Both the position numbers and the translations under genes were made by a program. A stretch of DNA of 64,000 nucleotides. Source: Marinifaba aquimaris (GTDB lineage Bacteria; Pseudomonadota; Gammaproteobacteria; Enterobacterales; Alteromonadaceae). The stretch spans positions 1 to 64,000 of the forward strand of contig NZ_JABULX010000019.1 of NCBI RefSeq assembly GCF_013328345.1, written 5' to 3'. Each line of letters begins with the position of its first letter. Positions within the stretch are counted from its first letter, which is position 1. Positions 31,806 through 41,147 of this stretch are shown here, in pieces. A model generated the notes under the pieces. It ran no database searches, had not been told where the DNA came from, and saw only the letters and a list, made by a program, of their open reading frames with translations.

Positions 31806-32687
31806 GTGTTAAAAACTAAACTCGCTGAATTTCAACAGCGAACGGAATCTGAGCTAGCAAATAGCCTAGCCAATATAGAAGCCCCACAAGCTGATCGCTT
31901 ATTCAAAGCGATGGAATACAGCTTAATGAATGGCGGAAAGCGCGTTAGACCTTTCCTTATCTATGCAACAGGTGAAATGCTCGGCATTGACCTGAACCAA
32001 TTAGACCCGATTGCATGTGCTATCGAAATGATACACAGCTATTCGCTCGTTCATGACGATTTACCAGCCATGGATGATGACAATTTAAGGCGTGGTAAAC
32101 CAACATGTCACATCGAATTTGACGATGCTGAAGCAATTTTAGCCGGTGATGCCCTACAATCGCTTGCTTTTGAACAAATTGCAGATGCCAAAGTATCAAG
32201 CGATATTAAAGTTGCTTGGCTGAAAAACCTGTCATCTGCTGCGGGTTTAAAAGGCATGTGTGGCGGGCAAAGTTTAGATTTAGCGGCCGAACACCAGCAC
32301 GTTGATTTAAACTCACTAGAGACTATTCACAAGCTAAAGACAGGTGCCTTACTACAATCAAGTATTGCACTAGCCTATTTAGCCAAGCCAGATATAGCAG
32401 TTGAACATGCTAAAGCACTTGATGACTTTGCCTATAATATCGGACTGGCATTTCAAGTTCAGGACGACATTTTAGACATTACCTCAACTACAGAGGAGCT
32501 AGGCAAGCCGCAAGGTTCCGATCAAAAATTAGAAAAAAGCACTTACCCTGCTTTATTGGGTTTACAAGGCGCACAGGAAAAAGCGCATAGTTTATACCAA
32601 TCAGGGCTAGAGGCATTAGACAGCTTGCCTTACAATACAGAGTTATTAGCTGAGTTTGCAGCTTATATCATCAATAGAAAATATTAA
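31806..32687 (+). CDS. ispA: Farnesyl diphosphate synthase (geranyltranstransferase)
   Basis: Condenses isopentenyl diphosphate with dimethylallyl and geranyl diphosphate to farnesyl diphosphate, precursor of quinones and undecaprenyl carriers. Both Asp-rich motifs are present: HDDLPAMDDDNLRRGKP (first, about residues 80-96) and FQVQDDILDITS (second, about 218-229). SLMNGGKRVRPFL and the CGGQSLDL loop are also typical. Two small residues before the first motif fit the C15 chain-length class. Start codon is GTG, two bases after the xseB stop, so translation is coupled. Length 293 matches E. coli (299). Confidence 0.95.
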   Translation: MLKTKLAEFQQRTESELANSLANIEAPQADRLFKAMEYSLMNGGKRVRPFLIYATGEMLGIDLNQLDPIACAIEMIHSYSLVHDDLPAMDDDNLRRGKPTCHIEFDDAEAILAGDALQSLAFEQIADAKVSSDIKVAWLKNLSSAAGLKGMCGGQSLDLAAEHQHVDLNSLETIHKLKTGALLQSSIALAYLAKPDIAVEHAKALDDFAYNIGLAFQVQDDILDITSTTEELGKPQGSDQKLEKSTYPALLGLQGAQEKAHSLYQSGLEALDSLPYNTELLAEFAAYIINRKY

Positions 32688-32714
32688 TCGCCACGGCCGT
32701 CAAAATAATAAAAC

Positions 32715-34595
32715 ATGAGCACTGATATCAATCTTTACCCTAGATTAAGACTAATCGAAACGCCTGACGATTTGCGCAGTTTACCCAGTAGTGAACTTAA
32801 AGCGGTCAGCGAGGAATTACGCCAGTTTTTATTGGCATCAGTGAGTCGAAGTAGTGGCCACTTTGCATCTGGTTTAGGTGCAATTGAGCTTACTGTCGCT
32901 TTACACTTTGTCTACAACACCCCTTTCGATCGTCTAATTTGGGATGTGGGCCACCAAGCCTACCCACACAAAATTTTGACGGGGCGGCGCGATAAAATCG
33001 AAAGTATTCGTCAACTTGACGGTTTACATCCGTTCCCTTGGCGCGAAGAAAGTGAGTACGATACCTTCAGTGTGGGTCACTCATCTACATCAATTAGTGC
33101 CGCTTTAGGTATGGCAATTGCCGCGCAAAAAGAACAAGAAAACCGTAAAGTGGTTGCCGTCATTGGCGATGGTGCCATGACTGCTGGTATGGCTTTTGAA
33201 GCGATGAACCATGCAGGCGATTGCAAAGCAGACATGTTAGTCGTGTTGAACGACAATGATATGTCGATATCTGAGAACGTCGGTGCGTTAAACAGCCACT
33301 TAGCACGTATTTTATCTGGTGATGTTTATACCAGCTTACGCGAAGGCAGTAAAAAATTACTCAGTGGTCTGCCACCAATCAAAGAATTAGCCAGCAAAGC
33401 TGAAGAGCACCTCAAAGGCATGATAGTGCCAGGTACCATTTTTGAAGAACTGGGCTTTAACTACATCGGCCCTATTGATGGTCATGATGTTAACGCGCTT
33501 GTTGATACATTGAAAAACATGCGAGGGCTGAAAGGTCCGCAACTGCTTCATGTGATCACTAAAAAAGGTAAAGGTTACGAGCCTGCTGAAGCCGATCCTA
33601 TTGGTTACCACGCTGTACCTAAATTCAATCCAGAGCAAACAGAATTACCAAAGAAAAAGGCATCGGGTCCAACTTACTCAAAAGTGTTCGGTAATTGGCT
33701 TTGTGACATGGCCGCTATAGACCCTAAATTACAAGCTGTAACACCAGCGATGCGTGAGGGTTCGGGCATGGTTGAGTTTTCAAAGCGCTTTCCTGAACAA
33801 TACTATGATGTAGCGATTGCTGAACAACACGCTGTTACCCTCGCCGCAGGCATGGCCGCGGATGGATTAAAACCTGTTGTCGCCATTTATTCTTCATTTT
33901 TACAACGCGCATACGATCAATTAATTCATGATGTTGCGCTACAGAATTTACCCGTGCTATTTGCTATCGATCGCGCTGGTATCGTTGGTAACGACGGTGC
34001 AACACACCAAGGCGTATTTGATTTGAGCTATATGCGCTGTATTCCAAACTTAGTCATTATGGCGCCAAGTGATGAAAATGAATGTCGTCAAATGCTTTAC
34101 ACGGGTCATCAACTCGACAAACCTGCAGCCGTTCGTTATCCAAGAGGTACCGGTACAGGTGCTGAAATAAAGCAAGAAATGACCATGCTGGAAGTGGGTA
34201 AAGCCAGAAAAGTATACGAGTCAGCTCAAAAAGAAATTGCGATTCTTAACTTTGGTACTTTCTTAAATGCAGCTGAGCAAGCGGCAGAAAACTTATCAGC
34301 AACTGTGGTTGATATGCGCTTTATCAAACCACTTGATCAAGCAATGATCAAAGAGCTTGCTTCAGAATACGAACTACTAGTGACGCTCGAAGATAACGCC
34401 ATTACAGGTGGTGCAGGTAGTGCGGTAAATGAGTACTTAGCAGCAGAAGGTTTACAAAAGCAGGTGTTGAATTTAGGTTTACCAGATGAATTTATTCGTC
34501 ATGGTGACCAAAACCAAATTTATCAAATCTATCAATTAGACGCTGAAGGTATCGAAAAACAAATTACTGATTTTCAGCACCGTCAAAGCAACTAA
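32715..34595 (+). CDS. dxs: 1-deoxy-D-xylulose-5-phosphate synthase
   Basis: Thiamine-diphosphate enzyme that joins pyruvate and glyceraldehyde 3-phosphate, the first step of the MEP isoprenoid pathway. The TPP-binding motif is [20 protein letters not shown]...LNDNDMSIS (residues about 150-185). The N-terminal [38 protein letters not shown] and the catalytic Glu region [17 protein letters not shown] are conserved. A transketolase C-terminal domain closes the protein. Length 626 versus 620 in E. coli. Last gene of the operon. Confidence 0.97.
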   Translation: MSTDINLYPRLRLIETPDDLRSLPSSELKAVSEELRQFLLASVSRSSGHFASGLGAIELTVALHFVYNTPFDRLIWDVGHQAYPHKILTGRRDKIESIRQLDGLHPFPWREESEYDTFSVGHSSTSISAALGMAIAAQKEQENRKVVAVIGDGAMTAGMAFEAMNHAGDCKADMLVVLNDNDMSISENVGALNSHLARILSGDVYTSLREGSKKLLSGLPPIKELASKAEEHLKGMIVPGTIFEELGFNYIGPIDGHDVNALVDTLKNMRGLKGPQLLHVITKKGKGYEPAEADPIGYHAVPKFNPEQTELPKKKASGPTYSKVFGNWLCDMAAIDPKLQAVTPAMREGSGMVEFSKRFPEQYYDVAIAEQHAVTLAAGMAADGLKPVVAIYSSFLQRAYDQLIHDVALQNLPVLFAIDRAGIVGNDGATHQGVFDLSYMRCIPNLVIMAPSDENECRQMLYTGHQLDKPAAVRYPRGTGTGAEIKQEMTMLEVGKARKVYESAQKEIAILNFGTFLNAAEQAAENLSATVVDMRFIKPLDQAMIKELASEYELLVTLEDNAITGGAGSAVNEYLAAEGLQKQVLNLGLPDEFIRHGDQNQIYQIYQLDAEGIEKQITDFQHRQSN

Positions 34596-34614
34596 CACAG
34601 AATATCAAATAAAA

Positions 34615-34638
34615 GCGCAAGTAATCAGTTACTTGCGC
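34615..34638 (+). terminator. Stem-loop after dxs (possible terminator)
   Basis: Perfect 10-base stem GCGCAAGTAA / TTACTTGCGC with a 4-base loop, 20 bases past the dxs stop, followed by a poor T run (TTCCTTT). Confidence 0.55.
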
Positions 34639-34675
34639 AATTCCTTTAAATATAATCGACCGCAGACACCCCACC

Positions 34676-34719
34676 TTGTCATAAAAGCTTCAGATTTAGG
34701 TCATTTAACTGATACATAA
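34676..34719 (+). promoter_or_regulatory. Two tandem PhoB boxes upstream of olsF
   Basis: Four direct repeats in exact 11-bp register start at 34676, 34687, 34698 and 34709. The first is TTGTCATAAAA, one base off the PhoB half-repeat consensus CTGTCATAAAA. The third has AGGTCAT plus TTAA. The second and fourth are weaker (GCTTCAG, CTGATAC). The array ends 45 bases before the olsF start. Confidence 0.6.
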
Positions 34720-34764
34720 CTTGCCTAATTTTGCATCAACAAGCTCATAATAGGTTTATGGTTT

Positions 34765-36483
34765 ATGATCAACATTGATGCAGTCTTAGATGAAAAGTTA
34801 CCTAAGTTTTCAAACAAGCATCCTATTGCGCGAACTAAACTCGCCAGTTTCTTAAAATACCTTTTTCACGAAAGCGAATTTCACGCCTTTGAAGAAAAAT
34901 ACCCGCACTTAGAAGGTTTTGATTTTGTTGAGCAAGTATTAAATTACTTCGACTTTGGTTATCGAGTATTTGATCGCGAGATGGAACGCATCCCTTCTGA
35001 AGGTCGTGTGGTGATTGTTGCCAACCACCCTATCGGTTCGCTCGACGGTTTAGCTTTATTAAAGCTCGTAAGGGAAGTACGCCCGGATGTTAGAGTTATC
35101 GCAAATGATTTACTTTATGCCATTGAGCCTCTTCGCTCTTTGCTTATCCCCGTTGACAATATGTCGAATAAAACGCGTAAAAACAGCATTAAAAATATCC
35201 GTGATTGGCTAAAAAATGAAGGCGCTGTGATTATCTTCCCCGCAGGTGAAGTATCGAGGTTTGGCCCTTCAGGTTTAAAAGATGGGCGCTGGAATTCAGG
35301 CTTTATCCGCTTTGCACAAAGTACCAACTCGCCTATTCTGCCACTTTTTGTCAATGGCCGTAACTCGTTATTTTTCTACGCTTTGTCACTTTTAGCTAAG
35401 CCTATCTCAACCCTTTGGTTAGTGCGTGAGATGTTTAAGCAATCGAATCGACACATAGATGTGCGTGTTGGGCATTTAGTCCAACCTGAGCAATACAAAG
35501 ATCTAGAACTCAACTTAGAAGCTAAAGCTAAGCTGTTTAAAAAATATGTCTACAAACTTGCTAAAGGTAAAGTGCTAGCGGGATTTGAACCCGAATACGA
35601 GGCCGTAGCGCACCCTGAATCTAGTCAACAGCTGAAAAAAGAAATCAGCCAATGTGAACTTCTCGGCGAAACATCAGACGGTAAGAAAATATATCTCTAT
35701 CAATACCAAACCAATTCAGTGGTCATGCGTGAAATTGGTCGCTTACGCGAAATGACCTTTCGCACCGTCAAAGAAGGCAGTGGAAAAAGACGTGATGTTG
35801 ATAGCTACGATAATTACTACGACCATATCATCTTATGGGATGAGCAAGATCTAGAAATTGTCGGCGCTTATCGCATGGTCAGAACGCGCCATGCTTTTGC
35901 ACAGGAAGCTGAAAAACCGCTGTACACCCAAACCTTATTTGATTTCCAACCCGCGTTTAACGATAAACTCATCAATAGCCTTGAGTTAGGCCGAAGCTTT
36001 GTTCAACCTAAATATTGGGGCAAACGCAGTTTGGATTATCTGTGGTTTGGAATTGGCGCCTATTTGCGAAAATACCCTGATCTTGAATATATGTTTGGTC
36101 CAGTCAGTATTAGTGCCACATATTCAGATAAGGGTAAGAATTTGCTAACGCACTTTTATAGCCAGTTTTTTGGTACTGAACAAACCTATGTTATTGCACC
36201 AAATGAATACAAGATCACGGATAAAAAGCAGGCTAAGCTTGATGAACTCTATCAAGAAGCACAAGACTATAAGTCGCGCTTCACTATCTTAAAAAGTGAA
36301 ATGGCGAAAAAAGAAGAATCGGTCCCCACCTTGTTAAAACAATACACAGAAGTGGTTGAAGAAGGTGGTATTGAATTTGCCGCATTTAACGTCGACCATG
36401 AATTTTCTGATTGTATTGATGGATTTATCGTCGTCGATATCAGTAAATTAAAAGCCAGTAAGAAAAAGCGTTATATCGGCTAA
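34765..36483 (+). CDS. olsF: Bifunctional ornithine lipid synthase OlsF
   Basis: Two-domain acyltransferase of 572 residues. The N-terminal part (about 70-270) is a PlsC-like O-acyltransferase with VIVANHPIGSLDGLALL (the His/Asp motif in the HX5D form used by this branch), FPAGEVSRFGPSGLKDGRW and LPLFVNGRNS. The C-terminal part (about 300-500) is a GNAT-like N-acyltransferase of the OlsB/hemolysin type (YLYQYQTNSVVMREIGRLREMTFRTVKEGSG, YDNYYDHIILWDEQ, SLELGRSFVQPKYWGKRSLDYLW). This architecture is that of OlsF, described in Serratia, where one protein makes lyso-ornithine lipid and then ornithine lipid. Ornithine lipids lack phosphorus and commonly rise on phosphate limitation, which fits the PhoB boxes upstream. 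Monocistronic. Confidence 0.85.
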   Translation: MINIDAVLDEKLPKFSNKHPIARTKLASFLKYLFHESEFHAFEEKYPHLEGFDFVEQVLNYFDFGYRVFDREMERIPSEGRVVIVANHPIGSLDGLALLKLVREVRPDVRVIANDLLYAIEPLRSLLIPVDNMSNKTRKNSIKNIRDWLKNEGAVIIFPAGEVSRFGPSGLKDGRWNSGFIRFAQSTNSPILPLFVNGRNSLFFYALSLLAKPISTLWLVREMFKQSNRHIDVRVGHLVQPEQYKDLELNLEAKAKLFKKYVYKLAKGKVLAGFEPEYEAVAHPESSQQLKKEISQCELLGETSDGKKIYLYQYQTNSVVMREIGRLREMTFRTVKEGSGKRRDVDSYDNYYDHIILWDEQDLEIVGAYRMVRTRHAFAQEAEKPLYTQTLFDFQPAFNDKLINSLELGRSFVQPKYWGKRSLDYLWFGIGAYLRKYPDLEYMFGPVSISATYSDKGKNLLTHFYSQFFGTEQTYVIAPNEYKITDKKQAKLDELYQEAQDYKSRFTILKSEMAKKEESVPTLLKQYTEVVEEGGIEFAAFNVDHEFSDCIDGFIVVDISKLKASKKKRYIG

Positions 36484-36498
36484 ATTGAATCAAAAAGA

Positions 36499-36540
36499 GT
36501 ATTCAAAGGTGATATTAACCACTTTTGAATACTTATCTTT
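36499..36540. terminator. Hairpin between convergent olsF and MOSC genes
   Basis: Fourteen-base stem starting AGTATTCAAA / TTTGAATACT with one wobble and an 8-base loop, followed by a T-rich tail on both strands. Probably a bidirectional terminator. Confidence 0.65.
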
Positions 36541-36558
36541 TAATCGATGCAATCGAAA

Positions 36559-37425
36559 TTAATCGACCTGCTTTTGAGCAAAACTCACTTCATCACCAAT
36601 ACGAATAGTTGTAATATCTGCTCTTAACAACACGGCATTTTGTCCAAAGTAAGCCCCTTTAGGTTTATTCATAGGATTCAACTCACTAAGTGTTGTTAAC
36701 GGCTCTTTTTTATCGACAATCTCAGCTGTTTGCTGATCAATCGTAGTTATTGGGCAACGCTGACAAGGCTTGCACAACGCCAGTTGATAAAGGCCATTAA
36801 CCTCTTTTAAATGATTACAATCATATTCTTGCCAAGCATATTCAGCTCCTGAGAGCACAATATTGGGTCTAAACCTCGCCATATCGACAGTGGGTTTGGC
36901 TTTGTCTTTTAACGCTTTATTGAGCGCAGATAATGTCTCCTCAGTTGCGACTAAATAAGGAAACCCATCAGAAAAGTCAGTATCAGCAGATAAGGTGACG
37001 TCAAATTCAGGATCAACGGCTCGCTTATCTTGAACGTCTTTTCTCACTAACCTAAGCGGTGCTCCTTGATACATCCCAAGCGCTTGAGTTAGCCACTCGG
37101 ATACCTCATCTCCCTCATCAAATCCCATGACACTGTCTCGCCAAACTTGGGCGGTCACTTTCAATTTATCTTGGTTACTGCTATTTAAATCAATTGTTAA
37201 GGACGAAAGCCCCACTTTAGATAACGTTAAATGTTCATCCGATATATTGACAGAAATAAGTGCCATTTCAGCCAGCTGTCTTTGAGTGACAAATTTAAAG
37301 TTAGCGTCAGTAATCATCCAGTGGCGATCCCACTTTAATCCTTCAATATTGAGCTGAGCTTGCTCAAGACGGATACCTTTTAGTGATTTAATGGGGTAGA
37401 CAAACAAGTCACTGACAACGGGCAT
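36559..37425 (-). CDS. MOSC-domain protein, YcbX-like without ferredoxin domain
   Basis: The N-terminal MOSC beta-barrel (1-115) has LFVYPIKSLKGIRL and LKWDRHWMITDANFKFVTQRQ. The C-terminal MOSC domain (about 125-285) carries the molybdenum-cofactor cysteine in LCKPCQRCPITTID. E. coli YcbX, which detoxifies N-hydroxylated bases as a Moco enzyme, has an extra 2Fe-2S ferredoxin domain at its C-terminus; this 288-residue protein lacks it and would need a separate electron donor. The reaction here is inferred from the family. Single-gene unit. Confidence 0.85.
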   Translation of the reverse strand: MPVVSDLFVYPIKSLKGIRLEQAQLNIEGLKWDRHWMITDANFKFVTQRQLAEMALISVNISDEHLTLSKVGLSSLTIDLNSSNQDKLKVTAQVWRDSVMGFDEGDEVSEWLTQALGMYQGAPLRLVRKDVQDKRAVDPEFDVTLSADTDFSDGFPYLVATEETLSALNKALKDKAKPTVDMARFRPNIVLSGAEYAWQEYDCNHLKEVNGLYQLALCKPCQRCPITTIDQQTAEIVDKKEPLTTLSELNPMNKPKGAYFGQNAVLLRADITTIRIGDEVSFAQKQVD

Positions 37426-37510
37426 AGGTTATTCCTTAACATTGTGGTTTTATCAATTAAAACAATGATTTGTATTTCTAGTTTAAAGATTTAATCAACC
37501 TCTGTCATGA

Positions 37511-39283
37511 TTAAAAATCTAACCCAATCCACTTCTTATAATTGGCCTTTTGTCTAGCAGTAGGTTTTCTAACTTTAACAATGCGATAACGAGTCGGCTT
37601 TTCTTCAACCATATTTACCGTTTTAGTGATTATTGCATCGCGTCTAAACAAGGCCAATTCAATGCTATCTTGCTTACTGGCATGATTGACTCTCGCTTCT
37701 AGTGTATTTGGATACAAACGCAAACCATCAATGGTTAAAATGACATCTTCTGGTGTTAAACCAGCCTGCCAGGCAGCACTGTCTTTTACGACTTGTTTGA
37801 TAACCGTCATATCGCCTTGCATCACATACATAATACCTAAATCATAACCTGTTGCTTCGGCTTCAATTTTTAACCCAACTGAAGCGAGTGCATCGTCAAA
37901 TTCTAGCGCCTTGGCACGGTCAATATAATTGTTCCACCACTTGTTGTAGTCCTTACCCGTCACGTCTTTGAGAATTTGCTTCACATCGTCCACCGTGTAA
38001 CCTTTAGGCAGTGGATGGTCTTGATAAAGTGCGTTGTGAATATCGCGATAGCTCTTTTTAGCTCTACTTTGTTCGATGATTTGTAAATCTAATAACAAAG
38101 ACAATAACGCTCCTTCATCATAGATATTAACCTGAGAATTGTGCGCGCGATCGCCCCGCTCTCCTATCCATTTATCGAAACTGGCTTCTGCTATTGCTTG
38201 CTGTAAACGACCAGGCGTATGATCATGTTCGAAAATTTCTCGAGCTAATTCTTCAAAATATTCTTCGGCAGTGATAAGGCCAGCTCGTAGTAATAATTGA
38301 TATTCTAGATAACTCGTCGAACCCTCAGCAATCCACAATAACTGGGTGTAATTTTCATTTTGATAATCGTAAGGCGTTAAACCTTGTGGACGGTAAGTTT
38401 TAACATTCCAAGTGTGCACATATTCATGTGCCGCGGTTGCTAAAAACTCGAGGTATTGGTCACGAGGAGCAAAAGTAAAACGCTTGCGCTGAATTATCGT
38501 TGAGTTGATATGCTCAGTTGCCCCTCTGACATTTGTTGTCGCATGTACCATAAAAACATAACGTTTAAATGGTGTGCCTTGCCAAATGCTATTAGCTGTT
38601 GTCACCATTTTGGCTAAATCATCTGCCATTTGCTGGCCGTCGTAATTACCTTCGCCCCAGATAGCCAATTCAAAATCTACACCCGCTGATTTAAATGCGT
38701 ACCTTTCAAATACACCGGCTTCTATTGGAGAGTCGACCAAAATGTCGTAATTGGGTGCTACAAAACGGTGTTTTCCACCACCTGATTCCATACCTGAGAT
38801 GCTATCCCAATGTTTAGGAATGGTTAGACTGACGTCAACGGGTTGATGCCTAAGCGCTTGGCTGTATAAGAAAAACCCAGATGCATCAATAAAAGCATGG
38901 GTCTCATCTATATGCCTAGAGCGATAAGATAGCTGGTTGGCATAGACTTGATATTTTACGGTAATTTTTTTTCGCCCATTTAATTGAATTTGCCAGCTGC
39001 TTTTATCAACTTTTTGCCAACTCAAGCTTTTATTTTGGCGATCGGTAACTTCAAAATCTCGAATACCATTTGCCAAATCAAGAATTTCATAACGCCCAGA
39101 ACGCCATGCCGGTAGTTGCAAAGTTAAGGTTTTTGCTTGTTTTGGTGCAGTAAAAGTTGCGGTCACCTCAGCTAAATGGTGTTCGGGGTCATTAACATCT
39201 AAATGATAAGTAACTTTCGCCAGTGCGGGTAAGCTTGACACAAATAAAATAAAGGCAAAAAAGCGCCCTAAGTTTAACTTCAT
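37511..39283 (-). CDS. M61-family metallopeptidase with PDZ domain, secreted
   Basis: Glycyl-aminopeptidase-like protease of 590 residues with a signal peptide (1-22, ending SLPALA), so periplasmic or exported. The N-terminal region (23-190) is beta-rich. The catalytic domain has the zinc motif HEYVHTWN (near residue 290) and the downstream Glu in WIAEGSTSYLEYQLLLRAG. A PDZ domain (about 470-555, with QAGLTPEDVILTIDGLRL) may sense or bind substrate ends. Family M61 prefers N-terminal Gly or Ala. Substrates here are unknown. Single-gene unit. Confidence 0.88.
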   Translation of the reverse strand: MKLNLGRFFAFILFVSSLPALAKVTYHLDVNDPEHHLAEVTATFTAPKQAKTLTLQLPAWRSGRYEILDLANGIRDFEVTDRQNKSLSWQKVDKSSWQIQLNGRKKITVKYQVYANQLSYRSRHIDETHAFIDASGFFLYSQALRHQPVDVSLTIPKHWDSISGMESGGGKHRFVAPNYDILVDSPIEAGVFERYAFKSAGVDFELAIWGEGNYDGQQMADDLAKMVTTANSIWQGTPFKRYVFMVHATTNVRGATEHINSTIIQRKRFTFAPRDQYLEFLATAAHEYVHTWNVKTYRPQGLTPYDYQNENYTQLLWIAEGSTSYLEYQLLLRAGLITAEEYFEELAREIFEHDHTPGRLQQAIAEASFDKWIGERGDRAHNSQVNIYDEGALLSLLLDLQIIEQSRAKKSYRDIHNALYQDHPLPKGYTVDDVKQILKDVTGKDYNKWWNNYIDRAKALEFDDALASVGLKIEAEATGYDLGIMYVMQGDMTVIKQVVKDSAAWQAGLTPEDVILTIDGLRLYPNTLEARVNHASKQDSIELALFRRDAIITKTVNMVEEKPTRYRIVKVRKPTARQKANYKKWIGLDF

Positions 39284-39459
39284 ACAAAAGCCTTGGATTA
39301 TTATTTTTTAGGGAAGAAATAGATACAAATAAAGCGTTCTATTTTGATAAATTCGAATACCAATAGACAATTTTTCTGGTACTCTTTAATCAACAACTTA
39401 CTTTAAAAGTGTAAACGCTCGTTTGCTAGAAGCATATCAGAATTAAGGTGTTACAACCT

Positions 39460-41004
39460 GTGTCAGAAGAACTAGAAGTACTACAAAAAAAACTTAAAAA
39501 ATCGAATAAGGCACGTTTAGAGCTTGAACGTACTTACGAAGCACAATTCATTTCTCTTAGTCAGTTTATCAGCCGTTTATCTCATATTTGTAAAGGCATA
39601 GATTTAGAGCTCGACAATAAACTAGCCAAATTAAGAACCTTCTTAAACAACAATACTGACCTAGAAAAAATCGAACCGCTGTTAGCGGATATCAACAAGT
39701 TGATGCATCATCATACTATCCGCGTATCGAATAATATGCAGATGACGCAGTCATCGATTTTATCTGCTGGTAAAAAGCTCCAACAAATTAAAGGTTTACC
39801 GGATGATTTTCGTAGAGAATTACGAGGCTTACTAAAAGAAGTTAATAATCCGCAAGAATCTATTACCGCTTATATCCCTTTTATGGATCACTTGATTAAA
39901 CTCTATGATCAAGCCCATCAATTTGCCGAATCAGAAGCATCACTTAACCCTTCTGAAGGTATGGCGATACAGCAAAGTATTTCCCAAGAATTGCTCAACA
40001 CACTGAGTCAAATTGCTTTTAAAGGCCAGCAAGCGAAAAAGATTGATGTTATTAGAGAACAGTTGAGCCATCCAGTCACTGCACAAACGTTAGTGGATAC
40101 TTGTGTTGCCGTACTCAAACTGATCATTGAAGGTATTGCCCAAGAAAGAGAATCAGCGCAGTCGTTTTTACTCAACTTAAATCAAGCTTTAAGCTCAGTT
40201 CATGATGTTGTTGCAACCTCGATAAGCGGCACAAAAAAAGCAGGTTCAGGTAAAGCTGATATCAACACTAGGCTAAAAACGAATATTAGCCAAATGGAAA
40301 AAGAGCTCAGTCAGGCTACTGATTTAGATACGTTAAAAATTCAAATAAATGAGCGCTTAGCCGACATCGCATCAGCCATTGCCGAAAAAGAAGCACTCGA
40401 GCAAGAAGAGCAAGCTCAGCTACTACAAAGCTTGAGTAAAATGCAGGCTCGTTTGGCCGAGCTTGAACTTGAAGCAGAAGAATACAAAAAGCGTTTATCG
40501 GAACAACAATTTAAATCTCTGCAAGATAGCCTGACAAAACTGCCAAATCGCGCTGCTTTCGATGAGCGAATTCAGTTGGAATTTAAACGCTGGCAACGCT
40601 ATGGCAAAGACTTGTGTTTAGCCGTTGCAGATATTGATTTATTCAAACAAATTAATGACCAATTTGGCCACTTGGCAGGTGATAAAACATTACAAGTTAT
40701 CGGTAAAGCCATTACTTACGGTTTGCGGGAAACGGACTTTATTGCAAGGTACGGCGGTGAAGAATTTGTATTCATCTTCCCTGAAACCAGTGCAAAAGAG
40801 CTAGAAATAAAGCTCCATTCGCTGAAAGAGAAAATCAAAACAATACCTTTTAAATTTAAAGATAAGTCGGTCAATGTCTCTATTTCGATTGGCTTAACGC
40901 AATTTAAAAAAGGCGACCAGCCTAATACCGCTTTTGAGCGTGCTGATAAAGCACTATACCAAGCAAAGAATGATGGTAGAGACAAAGTTAAATTGCTGAA
41001 GTAA
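39460..41004 (+). CDS. Diguanylate cyclase (GGDEF) with long coiled-coil N-terminal region
   Basis: Cytoplasmic protein of about 514 residues with no membrane segment. The N-terminal 340 residues are helical and coiled-coil, of unknown type. The GGDEF domain (about 345-514) has an intact active site, RYGGEEF, so synthesis of cyclic-di-GMP is expected. The inhibitory I-site RETD lies exactly five residues before GGEEF, so product feedback is likely. DSLTKLPNRAAFDERI and RADKALYQAKNDGRDKV are the usual N- and C-terminal marks. I take the GTG at 39460 as start (TAAGG nine bases upstream); a GTG at 39448 is possible. Downstream ppnN is about 140 bases away. Confidence 0.88.
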   Translation: MSEELEVLQKKLKKSNKARLELERTYEAQFISLSQFISRLSHICKGIDLELDNKLAKLRTFLNNNTDLEKIEPLLADINKLMHHHTIRVSNNMQMTQSSILSAGKKLQQIKGLPDDFRRELRGLLKEVNNPQESITAYIPFMDHLIKLYDQAHQFAESEASLNPSEGMAIQQSISQELLNTLSQIAFKGQQAKKIDVIREQLSHPVTAQTLVDTCVAVLKLIIEGIAQERESAQSFLLNLNQALSSVHDVVATSISGTKKAGSGKADINTRLKTNISQMEKELSQATDLDTLKIQINERLADIASAIAEKEALEQEEQAQLLQSLSKMQARLAELELEAEEYKKRLSEQQFKSLQDSLTKLPNRAAFDERIQLEFKRWQRYGKDLCLAVADIDLFKQINDQFGHLAGDKTLQVIGKAITYGLRETDFIARYGGEEFVFIFPETSAKELEIKLHSLKEKIKTIPFKFKDKSVNVSISIGLTQFKKGDQPNTAFERADKALYQAKNDGRDKVKLLK

Positions 41005-41147
41005 ATTTTAAAAGTCCTTAATTACTACAAAAGCCTGCTCTCTTGTTTTGGTCAATTTGCTGAATTTCAGTGTATTAAAAATTAATTAGTTAGATTCTCG
41101 TCTATACTGAAAGAGAATAAAAACATAAAAAACAAAGGATTAGGCTC

